Below are positions 1-5,743 of a DNA stretch of 18,376 nucleotides, in pieces. Both the position numbers and the translations under genes were made by a program. Each line of letters opens with the position of its first letter. Within the stretch, counting starts at the first letter, position 1. The notes under the pieces are model-generated. The model searched no databases and was not told where the DNA came from. It was given only the letters and a program-made list of their open reading frames with translations. This DNA comes from Bacteroidales bacterium UBA2800 (lineage in GTDB: Bacteria; Bacteroidota; Bacteroidia; Bacteroidales; Paludibacteraceae): positions 57,276-75,651 of the forward strand of contig DEHM01000003.1 of NCBI GenBank assembly GCA_002351925.1, in the 5' to 3' direction.

Positions 1-363
1 ATGAAGGAGGTGACCTACAAGGTGCAATTCAAGAACCCGCAGGCCACTGAGCTCACCAAGCTGGAGAAAAAATCCCTTGTGCGCTATATCTACGTTGGTA
101 CTCCTACCGCTGAGTTCCGCAAACAGTACGGTGCTGAGACACGTATCCAACTCGACGACGCTTTCGCTGAGGTTAGCGAGATTGGCGAGTATATCGTCAA
201 CGAACGCTCTTCTATGAAAGAGTCCGACCAGGGTCTGATGACTGTGTCTATCAAGGCCGACAAGGAAACGCGAATGGGTATCATCGCAGATATCAAGCAG
301 GAGTTACGTCGAGCGTACGCACTGAAGATCAGTTATGCTGCTACGCAACGTACCAACTACTAA
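1..363 (+). CDS. exbD: ExbD/TolR-family biopolymer transport protein (5'-truncated by window edge)
   Basis: This is the periplasmic part of an ExbD-type protein, which with ExbB forms the proton-driven motor that energises TonB-dependent outer-membrane uptake. The visible 120 residues contain the Bacteroidota ExbD signature: a KKSLVRYIYVG-like strand, an RIQLDD segment, and the end segment VSIKADKETRMGIIADIKQELR followed by a short Tyr-rich tail. Family members carry a short cytoplasmic start and one membrane helix before this region, and neither is seen here. The ATG at base 1 is therefore most likely an internal Met, with the true start outside the window. The stop is TAA at 361-363. A perfect 12-bp hairpin (371-400) follows directly. 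The next gene starts inside this one at 335, overlapping by 29 bp. The family call is firm; which ExbD paralogue it is cannot be told. Confidence 0.88.
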   Translation: MKEVTYKVQFKNPQATELTKLEKKSLVRYIYVGTPTAEFRKQYGAETRIQLDDAFAEVSEIGEYIVNERSSMKESDQGLMTVSIKADKETRMGIIADIKQELRRAYALKISYAATQRTNY

Positions 364-991
364 TCTGTTCGAAAAGAGCCGCTTCACTGCGGCTCTTTTC
401 GTAGGATTATCGCTTCTGCTGAGCGCCTGTTCCCCCGCACCGCAACCACTCGATCTGTCCGTTTCCGACGAGTGGCGCGAAGGCGATTTGGCACTCCGGT
501 GCGGATGGGGCGTCGAGAGTAGAATGGTCACCATGCAGGGTTCCTACTATTCCCACATCGGTATCCTCCACTACGACACCCTCAGCGCACAATGGCAGGT
601 CATACACGCCGTTCCGGGAGAAGATGAACCCGAATACCTCAAGGCCGAACCAGCCACCGTCTTCTTCTCCGCCGAACGAGCACAACGCGGCGCATGGATG
701 CGCATTCGCTGCAACGACTCCGTCGCACAACACGCCGTACAATACGCACTCACTAAAGTCCAACAGCATATTGAGTTCGACAACAACTACTTGCTCGCCG
801 ACACGGCACAACTCTATTGTACTGAACTGGTTTGGCTGAGTTATCTCCACCAGGGACTCGACATCACATGCGGACGACGACAAACCGTCCCGACCATATT
901 TAGCAAAGAAGGGGAATGTATCTTCCCCAGCACTATAGAAGAGAGTGAAACATCTCTATTTGTTAAACCCTTAAAAACACAATCATTATGA
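335..991 (+). CDS. YiiX-like permuted NlpC/P60 (papain-fold) lipoprotein
   Basis: The 218-aa protein has a signal peptide with lipobox LLSAC and lipidation Cys at residue 32. The rest resembles the YiiX/YebB (Peptidase_C92, permuted NlpC/P60) family of cysteine amidohydrolases. Candidate catalytic residues are His74 in YSHIGI, followed by a VIHAVPGE strand, and Cys162 in YCTELVW; in the permuted fold the His precedes the Cys. It is probably an envelope-anchored amidase or acyl-bond hydrolase; the substrate is unknown. The ATG at 335 is the only reasonable start, because the hydrophobic core begins about residue 18 and no later ATG keeps the signal peptide. This makes the gene overlap exbD by 29 bp and run through the hairpin at 371-400. 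Its stop overlaps the next start (ATGA at 988-991), which suggests translational coupling. Confidence 0.75.
   Translation: MLLRNVPTTNLFEKSRFTAALFVGLSLLLSACSPAPQPLDLSVSDEWREGDLALRCGWGVESRMVTMQGSYYSHIGILHYDTLSAQWQVIHAVPGEDEPEYLKAEPATVFFSAERAQRGAWMRIRCNDSVAQHAVQYALTKVQQHIEFDNNYLLADTAQLYCTELVWLSYLHQGLDITCGRRQTVPTIFSKEGECIFPSTIEESETSLFVKPLKTQSL
371..404 (+). terminator. Terminator-like hairpin after exbD, inside the next gene
   Basis: A perfect inverted repeat has arms GAAAAGAGCCGC (371-382) and GCGGCTCTTTTC (389-400) around the 6-nt loop TTCACT. It begins 8 nt after the exbD stop. The A4/T4 ends give it terminator form, though the U-run is short. It lies within the signal-peptide codons of the overlapping downstream lipoprotein, so it may act as a partial terminator or attenuator. 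Confidence 0.6.
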
Positions 992-1383
992 AGAAAATCT
1001 TTCGTTTGATGGCTATCGCTATCGTAGCATTCGCTTTTGCTGCTTGTGGCGGCAATGCAACACCTGAGAAAGCTGCTGAGAAGTTCCTCAAGACCTATCA
1101 GAAAGGCGACTATGTAGGTATGGTTGACCAAATGCACTTCTCCCAAGAGCCTACCAAGGAGCAGAAAGAGCAATTCGCCGGCATGATCGAGCAAAAAGTG
1201 GCTTCCGAGATTGCTAAGAAAGACGGTATCGCTTCCTTCGAGGTAAAAGAGGCTGAAATCGCTGAGGACGGACAGAAAGCTAAGGTGGAGTATATCCTCC
1301 ATTTTGGCAACGGCACCGAAAGCGACGACACGCTCAAACTCGTCCTCGTTGACGGCAAATGGATGGTTGACGGCGGCAAATAA
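988..1383 (+). CDS. DUF4878-type small lipoprotein
   Basis: The 131-aa protein starts with a clear lipoprotein signal (MKKIFRLMAIAIVAFAFAAC, lipidation Cys20). A short alpha/beta domain follows, with a PEKAAEKFLKTYQKGDY helix near its start and a closing KLVLVDGKWMVDGG strand. This layout matches the DUF4878 (NTF2/SnoaL-like) lipoproteins common in Bacteroidota, where a helix-rich first half is followed by strands ending in a W-x-V motif. No catalytic residues are evident, so it is probably a periplasmic binding or structural protein. It is coupled to the YiiX-like gene by an ATGA overlap, and a strong terminator follows at 1412. The two lipoproteins therefore form a unit, possibly read from the exbD transcript. 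Confidence 0.75.
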   Translation: MKKIFRLMAIAIVAFAFAACGGNATPEKAAEKFLKTYQKGDYVGMVDQMHFSQEPTKEQKEQFAGMIEQKVASEIAKKDGIASFEVKEAEIAEDGQKAKVEYILHFGNGTESDDTLKLVLVDGKWMVDGGK

Positions 1384-1411
1384 CGCCCTCTTCCTTCCCT
1401 CTAATACAACC

Positions 1412-1445
1412 AGCGGCATGCATCCTTCGCATGCCGCTTTTCTTT
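1412..1445 (+). terminator. Rho-independent terminator after the lipoprotein pair
   Basis: A 10-bp perfect stem, AGCGGCATGC (1412-1421) and GCATGCCGCT (1429-1438), encloses a 7-nt loop and is followed by a T-rich tract. It lies 29 nt after the DUF4878 gene stop. Confidence 0.85.
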
Positions 1446-1456
1446 TCGTTTATTGT

Positions 1457-1546
1457 GCCGGCTGGTAGCCGGCTGTCTTCTTATTCTTTCTCTTCTTTTA
1501 CGCCCGAATCTGATTCGGGCATGTTCCACCCTTGGCATACATGCCA
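1457..1546. repeat. Cluster of short palindromic hairpins in a pyrimidine-rich gap
   Basis: Three small inverted repeats follow the terminator. The first is GCCGGCT/AGCCGGC (1457-1473, loop GGT). The second is GCCCGAAT/ATTCGGGC (1502-1520, loop CTG). The third is TGGCAT/ATGCCA (1533-1546, 2-nt spacer). The first two are separated by a pyrimidine-rich tract. The rest of 1384-1603 holds no gene. Confidence 0.6.
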
Positions 1547-1603
1547 GCCCTTCTTTTGTTGTTTAATGGGGATTACCTAATTACGATAAAATTATCACTT
1601 TTA

Positions 1604-1635
1604 TTTGTTTATATCCGAAAATTGTTGTACCTTTG
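1604..1635 (+). promoter_or_regulatory. Bacteroidota-type promoter of the DUF4419 gene
   Basis: A -33 TTTG at 1604-1607, a 20-nt spacer and a -7 TACCTTTG at 1628-1635 match the Bacteroidota primary sigma consensus. Transcription should begin around 1640, about 15 nt before the ATG at 1656. Confidence 0.8.
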
Positions 1636-1655
1636 CATCGCAAAATTGTTTAAAT

Positions 1656-1874
1656 ATGAAAATTTTCTTTAGTATGAGTTCACGCTCCTTTTTATGGGTT
1701 GGCTTAATCATATCACTTGTTAGTTGTGCATCTAATTCAAACAAAGTCGTGTCCGAAGCACAGACAGATTCCATACAAACAACCGTTATTCACTTGACGG
1801 ATTTGCCGGCAACGAATGATGTCCTGCGGAAAAATACAGCACAAGATTATTTTGAATACTTGGATTTTTTTTGA
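1656..1874 (+). CDS. N-terminal fragment of a frameshifted DUF4419 lipoprotein
   Basis: This frame encodes a lipoprotein signal (hydrophobic LWVGLIISLVSC, lipidation Cys24) and a short linker, then ends after EYLDFF at a TGA (1872-1874) inside and just after a run of eight T (1865-1872). Removing one T joins it to the following frame as EYLDFFDERLVV, restoring a protein of about 390 aa. The ATG at 1656 lies just downstream of a good promoter; a second ATG at 1674 (Met7) is an alternative start that keeps the signal peptide. Alone, this 72-aa product would be a lipidated stub with no domain. The break could be a real null allele, a phase-variable tract, transcript slippage or a sequencing error. 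Confidence 0.7.
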   Translation: MKIFFSMSSRSFLWVGLIISLVSCASNSNKVVSEAQTDSIQTTVIHLTDLPATNDVLRKNTAQDYFEYLDFF

Positions 1875-2826
1875 TGAACGTTTAGTGGTGATTTCCACGC
1901 TTAAAGACAGCCTTACCTACGCTTCCCATCCGTTTCTTACCAGTGCTCGTTTGGCCTACGCACAACACCGGCCACTCGTCATATCTCCGGATATTGTCTG
2001 GCTGGTGATTGAACGAGGCTTTGCCACGCATATAGACATCCATGCGGAAGAACTTCGAAGTAAGTTTGTGCCCTTTGAGGGAAAGAAGGAACTGGAGATA
2101 TATGCTGAACCTGGACTGATGAATAAATCTGCAGAAGAATGGGAACCTCTTTTCGCGCAGTTCAGCGAACAGATCGCAGTATGGACTGGTTCGGAATTAG
2201 TGCAAACGCTTAAATCAGACTTCTCTACCTCTACTCCAACATCAATCACGGCATCGGAAATCATGATCATGTCTGCAATGCAGCATTATTTTGATTATCA
2301 TGTTACTTCTATCTGTGGTATTCCAGACATTTATCTGGAAGGAACAGCACAAGACTGGAATCATCTTATAGAAAAAGCCAACGCGCTTCGACAGTATAAC
2401 CTCGATTGGTGGATAGACGAACTGGAACCGGTTCTCAAAAAGATAGCTGCCACAGCGAACGGAGAATGCGATATTGTCTTCTGGCAATCCATCATCCGCA
2501 AGAAAGATATTCCTGTAGAAGGAGAGGAGATGTGCGGATATAGACCACCTCATGAGCAAATTGACGGATGGATTGTAAAATTCTATCCCTATACCCGATA
2601 TTCAAGGCGGACACTTGATTTTCTATATGATACCGATATTTCGGAATTGCCGGACGAAGAAAGTGCTGCTCCGCTCAAATATACTGACATTGACAATACG
2701 GTTTACAATCTTGACATTCACGCAGGACTTGTTGGCATAGAGGAAGATACCACCACTCGTGCCTTGCGTCCGGTAATAGCGTGGTGGGTTACTGAACAGC
2801 TCACACAGCGGGAACGCTATAAGTAA
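1816..2826 (+). CDS. DUF4419-domain protein (main part, frame-disrupted from its signal peptide)
   Basis: From about 1873 this frame encodes the body of a DUF4419 protein. The characteristic block HPFLTSARLAYAQHRPLVIS, then PDIVW and ERGFATHI, is followed by HAEELRSKF and a long alpha/beta region that includes GWIVKFYPY. The function of DUF4419 is not known. The open frame formally begins at an ATG at 1816, but its first roughly 19 residues (MMSCGKIQHK...) are an out-of-frame reading of the upstream signal-peptide gene. The real N-terminus is almost certainly the lipoprotein signal at 1656, joined across the T8 tract at 1865-1872. A separate cytoplasmic product started at 1816 is possible but less likely. 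The gene has its own promoter and is followed by a terminator-like repeat at 2862. Confidence 0.7.
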   Translation: MMSCGKIQHKIILNTWIFFDERLVVISTLKDSLTYASHPFLTSARLAYAQHRPLVISPDIVWLVIERGFATHIDIHAEELRSKFVPFEGKKELEIYAEPGLMNKSAEEWEPLFAQFSEQIAVWTGSELVQTLKSDFSTSTPTSITASEIMIMSAMQHYFDYHVTSICGIPDIYLEGTAQDWNHLIEKANALRQYNLDWWIDELEPVLKKIAATANGECDIVFWQSIIRKKDIPVEGEEMCGYRPPHEQIDGWIVKFYPYTRYSRRTLDFLYDTDISELPDEESAAPLKYTDIDNTVYNLDIHAGLVGIEEDTTTRALRPVIAWWVTEQLTQRERYK

Positions 2827-2861
2827 CCTTGGGGGATTTATCCCGATTCGCTTGTTTATAT

Positions 2862-2891
2862 ACCGCCACGCCATCCCGCGTAGCGGTTTTT
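2862..2891 (+). terminator. Terminator-like hairpin, copy 1 of a repeated element
   Basis: ACCGC (2862-2866) can pair with GCGGT (2883-2887), ahead of a five-T run. An inner alternative, CCGC-GTA-GCGG (2876-2886), is mutually exclusive with it. A near-identical element recurs 151 bp downstream. Confidence 0.5.
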
Positions 2892-2907
2892 CTTTCTTCG
2901 TATTTCA

Positions 2908-3001
2908 GGCGATTGTCAATCGCCTCCCACCTTCGTCGGTTTCCAGAGATTTTATCCTGGGTTATTTCTCTTTCTTCTTTTTCAGGGCAATCTGATTGCC
3001 C
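2908..3001. repeat. Two pyrimidine-tract hairpins
   Basis: GGCGATT/AATCGCC (2908-2924, loop GTC) and GGGCAAT/ATTGCCC (2985-3001, loop CTG) each have a 7-bp perfect stem and a 3-nt loop. Both follow a pyrimidine-rich tract ending in TTTCA or TTTTCA. The stems differ in sequence but keep pairing. Confidence 0.6.
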
Positions 3002-3010
3002 GCTCAAACA

Positions 3011-3075
3011 AACCGCCTATGCTCTCCCGCGTAGCGGTTTTTTCTTTCTTCTTCTTCAGGTCGATATTATCGCCC
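3011..3075 (+). repeat. Terminator-like hairpin copy 2 plus pyrimidine-tract hairpin
   Basis: AACCGC (3011-3016) pairs with GCGGTT (3034-3039), ahead of a T6 run (3038-3043); the core TCCCGCGTAGCGG matches copy 1. The pyrimidine tract CTTTCTTCTTCTTCA leads into a third small hairpin, GGTCGAT/ATCGCCC (3059-3075, loop ATT), with one T-C mismatch. The whole gap 2827-3113 contains no recognisable gene. Confidence 0.55.
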
Positions 3076-3113
3076 GCCCAAAAAGATAATCTGCACGAAA
3101 AATCACTCTTTTA

Positions 3114-3145
3114 TTTGTATATGTCAGAAAAATTGTGTACCTTTG
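3114..3145 (+). promoter_or_regulatory. Bacteroidota-type promoter of the 202-aa hypothetical gene
   Basis: TTTG at 3114-3117, a 20-nt spacer and TACCTTTG at 3138-3145. The bases around it (ttttatttgtatat) resemble those of the promoter at 1604. Confidence 0.8.
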
Positions 3146-3169
3146 CAAAAGGAATTAAAAATCAACATT

Positions 3170-3778
3170 ATGGAAACACAAATTAAATCATTATTAAATC
3201 TTGATGAGATCATTAAGAAGGATAACGATAACAAAGTGCTAGACCTCAAGTCTCTTGCTGAAAGCATCATGAATGAAGTTTGTATCTTCAACGGGGTGCA
3301 CTCTTACCATCCCATTGAGATAGAATTTTACATTTACGATAAAGAACATCATGCTGACATTCTTGTTTATCCACGCGATAATAAAAAAGCAGGGGATATC
3401 TTCTTCCATCAAAGTGGAATAGATATTTGTTTCAACAGTTCGATAAAAGATGGTCGTTTCGGTGGTATCTTAATTCGTTCTGTTGAAAGAGAGGACGGAA
3501 AGCAATTTGGAGGCCCACTTATAAGCAAGGATGAAATTCTAAATAGTGCTATACAGAAGTGCATTGTTCGAGAAAGTCCCAAAGGTTTCATGAATAAGAT
3601 ATCAAAAATTACGCAACGAAAGGGATTTAAAGGACCTAAAGGCTCAAAGGATATATATTGGAATAAGGAATATAGATTTGTTAGCGACAATGTTAAAAAA
3701 CCGATTACACGAACAGAACAACAACTTGATCCAGATACTGGTGAAATAATAAATAAAGATATAAAATGTTATCTTTAA
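3170..3778 (+). CDS. Hypothetical protein, possible 3-methyladenine-glycosylase-like (MPG-type) fold
   Basis: The 202-aa soluble protein has no signal peptide. The frame is open from 3143, but the ATG at 3170 (METQIKSLL) is preferred because 3143 lies inside the -7 promoter element. I do not recognise it with certainty. The central block (roughly residues 65-120) has a GDIFFHQSGIDICFN strand pair, then RFGGILIRSVER and GPLISKDEIL. This is faintly like the core of methylpurine-DNA glycosylases, where a hydrophobic strand is followed by GVLIRA and a helix, but the usual catalytic surroundings are not evident. The C-terminal third is Lys/Gly-rich (KGFKGPKGSKDIYWNKEYRF), which may suit nucleic-acid binding. 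It is a single-gene unit with its own promoter and terminator in the AT-rich accessory stretch. Confidence 0.6.
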   Translation: METQIKSLLNLDEIIKKDNDNKVLDLKSLAESIMNEVCIFNGVHSYHPIEIEFYIYDKEHHADILVYPRDNKKAGDIFFHQSGIDICFNSSIKDGRFGGILIRSVEREDGKQFGGPLISKDEILNSAIQKCIVRESPKGFMNKISKITQRKGFKGPKGSKDIYWNKEYRFVSDNVKKPITRTEQQLDPDTGEIINKDIKCYL

Positions 3779-3790
3779 AAGATATAAACT

Positions 3791-3814
3791 AAGAGGACTA
3801 AGTCCTCTTTTTTT
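3791..3814 (+). terminator. Rho-independent terminator after the 202-aa gene
   Basis: An 8-bp perfect stem, AAGAGGAC (3791-3798) and GTCCTCTT (3802-3809), with loop TAA is followed by a T-run to 3814, 12 nt past the stop codon. Confidence 0.9.
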
Positions 3815-3862
3815 ATGCTTAATAACTACTCCTAAACTTTTAACAAACTTTAACATAAAATC

Positions 3863-3894
3863 TTTGGAATTGCGCAAAAAAACATATACCTTTG
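3863..3894 (+). promoter_or_regulatory. Bacteroidota-type promoter of the M48-deiminase operon
   Basis: TTTG at 3863-3866, a 20-nt spacer and TACCTTTG at 3887-3894. The predicted start near 3900 leaves a leader of about 30 nt before the ATG at 3932. Confidence 0.8.
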
Positions 3895-3931
3895 CATCGA
3901 AACATTTAATAACAATTTCAGTTAAAGGTAT

Positions 3932-4723
3932 ATGAATCTAAATCCGATTATTATTCAGCGCAAGAATTTGCAGAAAAAGTTATGGAATGATGTTCGTCCT
4001 CAGAATGTTAATGATTTAGAGTGGGAAATTGGCGCATATAAGTATGATTTCTTCGAAGAATGTGGCTTTAATTTTCCAATAGAGGTTAACACCGCTCCGA
4101 AACTCTATACACTTTGTAAATCGGTTAAGGAGAAACTGAACGTGCAAGAAGATGTTTGGTTTCAGATAAAAAATCGCATTGGTATTCAAGGTGATGCCAT
4201 AGTTTCAGGGAACAACATATATCCATCTATTGTTCGCCTCTCTGCAACTGCTATCAATCAACTTAATGAAGATGAATTGTCTTTCTTGATTGGGCATGAA
4301 CTGGGACATGTTATCAACAAAGATGTCGTAGTCAGCTTTTATTATGATTTGAAGTATGGAAAAGACGGAGCTTCAAGTAAACTCGCCAATAGTATGAAAG
4401 CTTACACACTATTTTCAGAATTAGAAGCTGATAGATATGGTTATCTCGCTTGTGGCAGTATGGAATCATATATATCATTCCTATATAAGTGTAGATGCGG
4501 TTTCGATTTTAGTAAAAGTGGAGTTTCTTTTCAGCAGTTCATGAAAGGTAATCACAATCGTGTGCAGTTTTTTATTAAAGGAGGGCACATGGGAAGCGAC
4601 ACACATCCTTATGATGCCATAAGAATAGAGGCGTTACACATCTTTTCCACGTCAAAAGACGCACGCGAATTATCTTCGCGGATGTACCCGATTTTGTATC
4701 ACCTTGATCATAATACAAAATAA
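3932..4723 (+). CDS. Soluble M48-family zinc metalloprotease
   Basis: The 263-aa protein carries the metalloprotease motif HELGH at residues 122-126 (context FLIGHELGHVIN). A downstream SELEADRYGY segment supplies Glu163 as the likely third zinc ligand and Asp167 in the M48 ExxxD pattern. A THPYDAIRIEAL segment follows, matching the usual M48 THP-x-x-x-RI motif. Unlike HtpX or Ste24 it shows neither signal peptide nor membrane helices, so it should be cytoplasmic. The first 100 residues are not recognisable. It heads an operon: its TAA is followed 16 nt later by the deiminase ATG, with an AGGAGG between them. A protease next to an arginine-modifying enzyme suggests processing or marking of proteins or peptides, but the substrate is unknown. 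Confidence 0.85.
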   Translation: MNLNPIIIQRKNLQKKLWNDVRPQNVNDLEWEIGAYKYDFFEECGFNFPIEVNTAPKLYTLCKSVKEKLNVQEDVWFQIKNRIGIQGDAIVSGNNIYPSIVRLSATAINQLNEDELSFLIGHELGHVINKDVVVSFYYDLKYGKDGASSKLANSMKAYTLFSELEADRYGYLACGSMESYISFLYKCRCGFDFSKSGVSFQQFMKGNHNRVQFFIKGGHMGSDTHPYDAIRIEALHIFSTSKDARELSSRMYPILYHLDHNTK

Positions 4724-4726
4724 TTC

Positions 4727-4732
4727 AGGAGG
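4727..4732 (+). promoter_or_regulatory. Strong Shine-Dalgarno sequence before the deiminase gene
   Basis: AGGAGG lies 7 nt before the ATG at 4740. This decides the start over the upstream in-frame ATG at 4704, which is inside the M48 gene. Such a strong site is unusual in Bacteroidota. Confidence 0.75.
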
Positions 4733-4739
4733 GCTTATT

Positions 4740-5555
4740 ATGACTAATCTTGTTTGTTTTTCTCAATACTTGACAGCATATAAATGCTGGTCGGAATTGT
4801 CTGCCGCACTCATTCGACAACAAGTGGAATATGCTCTTCTTCAGAACACCAAGGATATTTGGATGCGGGATTTTATGCCTATTCAATGTAACCCTGACCG
4901 TTTTGTGGCTTATCGCTATGAGCCTGATTATCTGCGCGGACAGTCGCAATATATTACCAATTGGAAACATGTGATTGCGCCAAATCGTCTTTCGTATGTC
5001 AATTCCGGACTTATTATTGACGGTGGAAATGCTATCATGTGCGGCAACAAAGTCATTCTTACCGAAAAAGTCTTTCTAGAAAATTCCGCTTTATTACCGA
5101 TGCAGGTAATCCACAAGTTAGATCAGGCCTTTCATGCTGAAACGGTGATTATTCCTTGGGATCGTCATGAGCCGTATGGTCATGCGGATGGCATGGTAAG
5201 ATATATCGGAAACGGCAAAGTGTTGATAACCAATTATTGCGACTTCGACCGCGAACTGCGCAAGAAAATCCTTGATGCACTTCATCCGCATTTTGAGGTC
5301 GTTGAGCTGCACTACGACACGCCAAAGCCGCACAAGTGGAACTGGTCTTACATCAACTTCCTATTAACCAACGGCAAACTTTTTCTTCCTCGTCTTTATA
5401 CTCCGGAAGATGAACAGGCTTGCGCACAAATCGGCTCTGCATTTGGTATCCCGCGTGAACATATAGAATTGTTGGATATTACCGGCGTCTTAAGAAATGG
5501 CGGTGGACTAAATTGTATCTCATGGAATGTAACATTATATGATTCAATTTTATGA
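4740..5555 (+). CDS. Short peptidyl-arginine/agmatine-deiminase-family (PAD_porph) enzyme
   Basis: The 271-aa protein of the guanidino-group-modifying superfamily would hydrolyse a guanidino group (agmatine, arginine or peptidyl-arginine) to a ureido group and ammonia. Conserved catalytic segments occur in order: KDIWMRDFMP (Trp41, Arg43, Asp44), DGGN (94-97), GHADGMVRYI (His148, Asp150) and GGGLNCISW with nucleophile Cys259. Typical agmatine deiminases are about 340-370 aa and read GGGNIHC at the nucleophile. This one is shorter, mainly at the N-terminus, and has Leu-Asn before Cys instead of Ile-His, so the substrate may differ. There is no signal peptide. The start at 4740 is set by AGGAGG. 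It lies 16 nt after the M48 gene and overlaps the next gene by ATGA at 5552-5555. Confidence 0.85.
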   Translation: MTNLVCFSQYLTAYKCWSELSAALIRQQVEYALLQNTKDIWMRDFMPIQCNPDRFVAYRYEPDYLRGQSQYITNWKHVIAPNRLSYVNSGLIIDGGNAIMCGNKVILTEKVFLENSALLPMQVIHKLDQAFHAETVIIPWDRHEPYGHADGMVRYIGNGKVLITNYCDFDRELRKKILDALHPHFEVVELHYDTPKPHKWNWSYINFLLTNGKLFLPRLYTPEDEQACAQIGSAFGIPREHIELLDITGVLRNGGGLNCISWNVTLYDSIL

Positions 5556-5743
5556 AAGACAATCTGACAACCGACATGCATGCGGAATTTGCCATCGATG
5601 CCGCAACAGAAATTAAGCACAAGGCCGCATGTGTTTGGAAATTAGTAGGCCACGATTATTCAAAAGAACAATTAGAAAAGTATTGTTCTCTTTATGGCAT
5701 CACACCCGAACAAGCACTCCAATGGAAAGACTATTGGTTTTAA
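5552..5743 (+). CDS. Small hypothetical protein (63 aa) in the deiminase operon
   Basis: I do not recognise it. It starts in an ATGA overlap with the deiminase stop, the layout expected for translational coupling, which is the main support for it being real. The sequence is mostly helical and polar, with an aromatic-rich C-terminal half containing SKEQLEKYCSLYGITPEQ and ending in WKDYWF. It has no signal peptide and no membrane segment. An internal Met9 at 5576 is a less likely start. The next gene begins 22 nt before its stop, in another frame. It may be a small partner or adaptor of the enzymes upstream; that is inference from position only. Confidence 0.6.
   Translation: MKDNLTTDMHAEFAIDAATEIKHKAACVWKLVGHDYSKEQLEKYCSLYGITPEQALQWKDYWF

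Noticed and set aside
1..363. A complete 120-aa ExbD-like protein starting at base 1
   Set aside because: It would lack the membrane helix that all ExbD proteins need; the ATG is best read as an internal Met cut by the window edge.
407..883. 158-aa minus-strand open frame opposite the YiiX-like gene
   Set aside because: It lies entirely antisense to a gene with signal peptide, lipobox and catalytic motifs, and its product has no recognisable domain or promoter.
841..1419. 192-aa minus-strand open frame opposite the DUF4878 lipoprotein
   Set aside because: It covers two plus-strand lipoprotein ends and starts in a terminator; no promoter on that strand.
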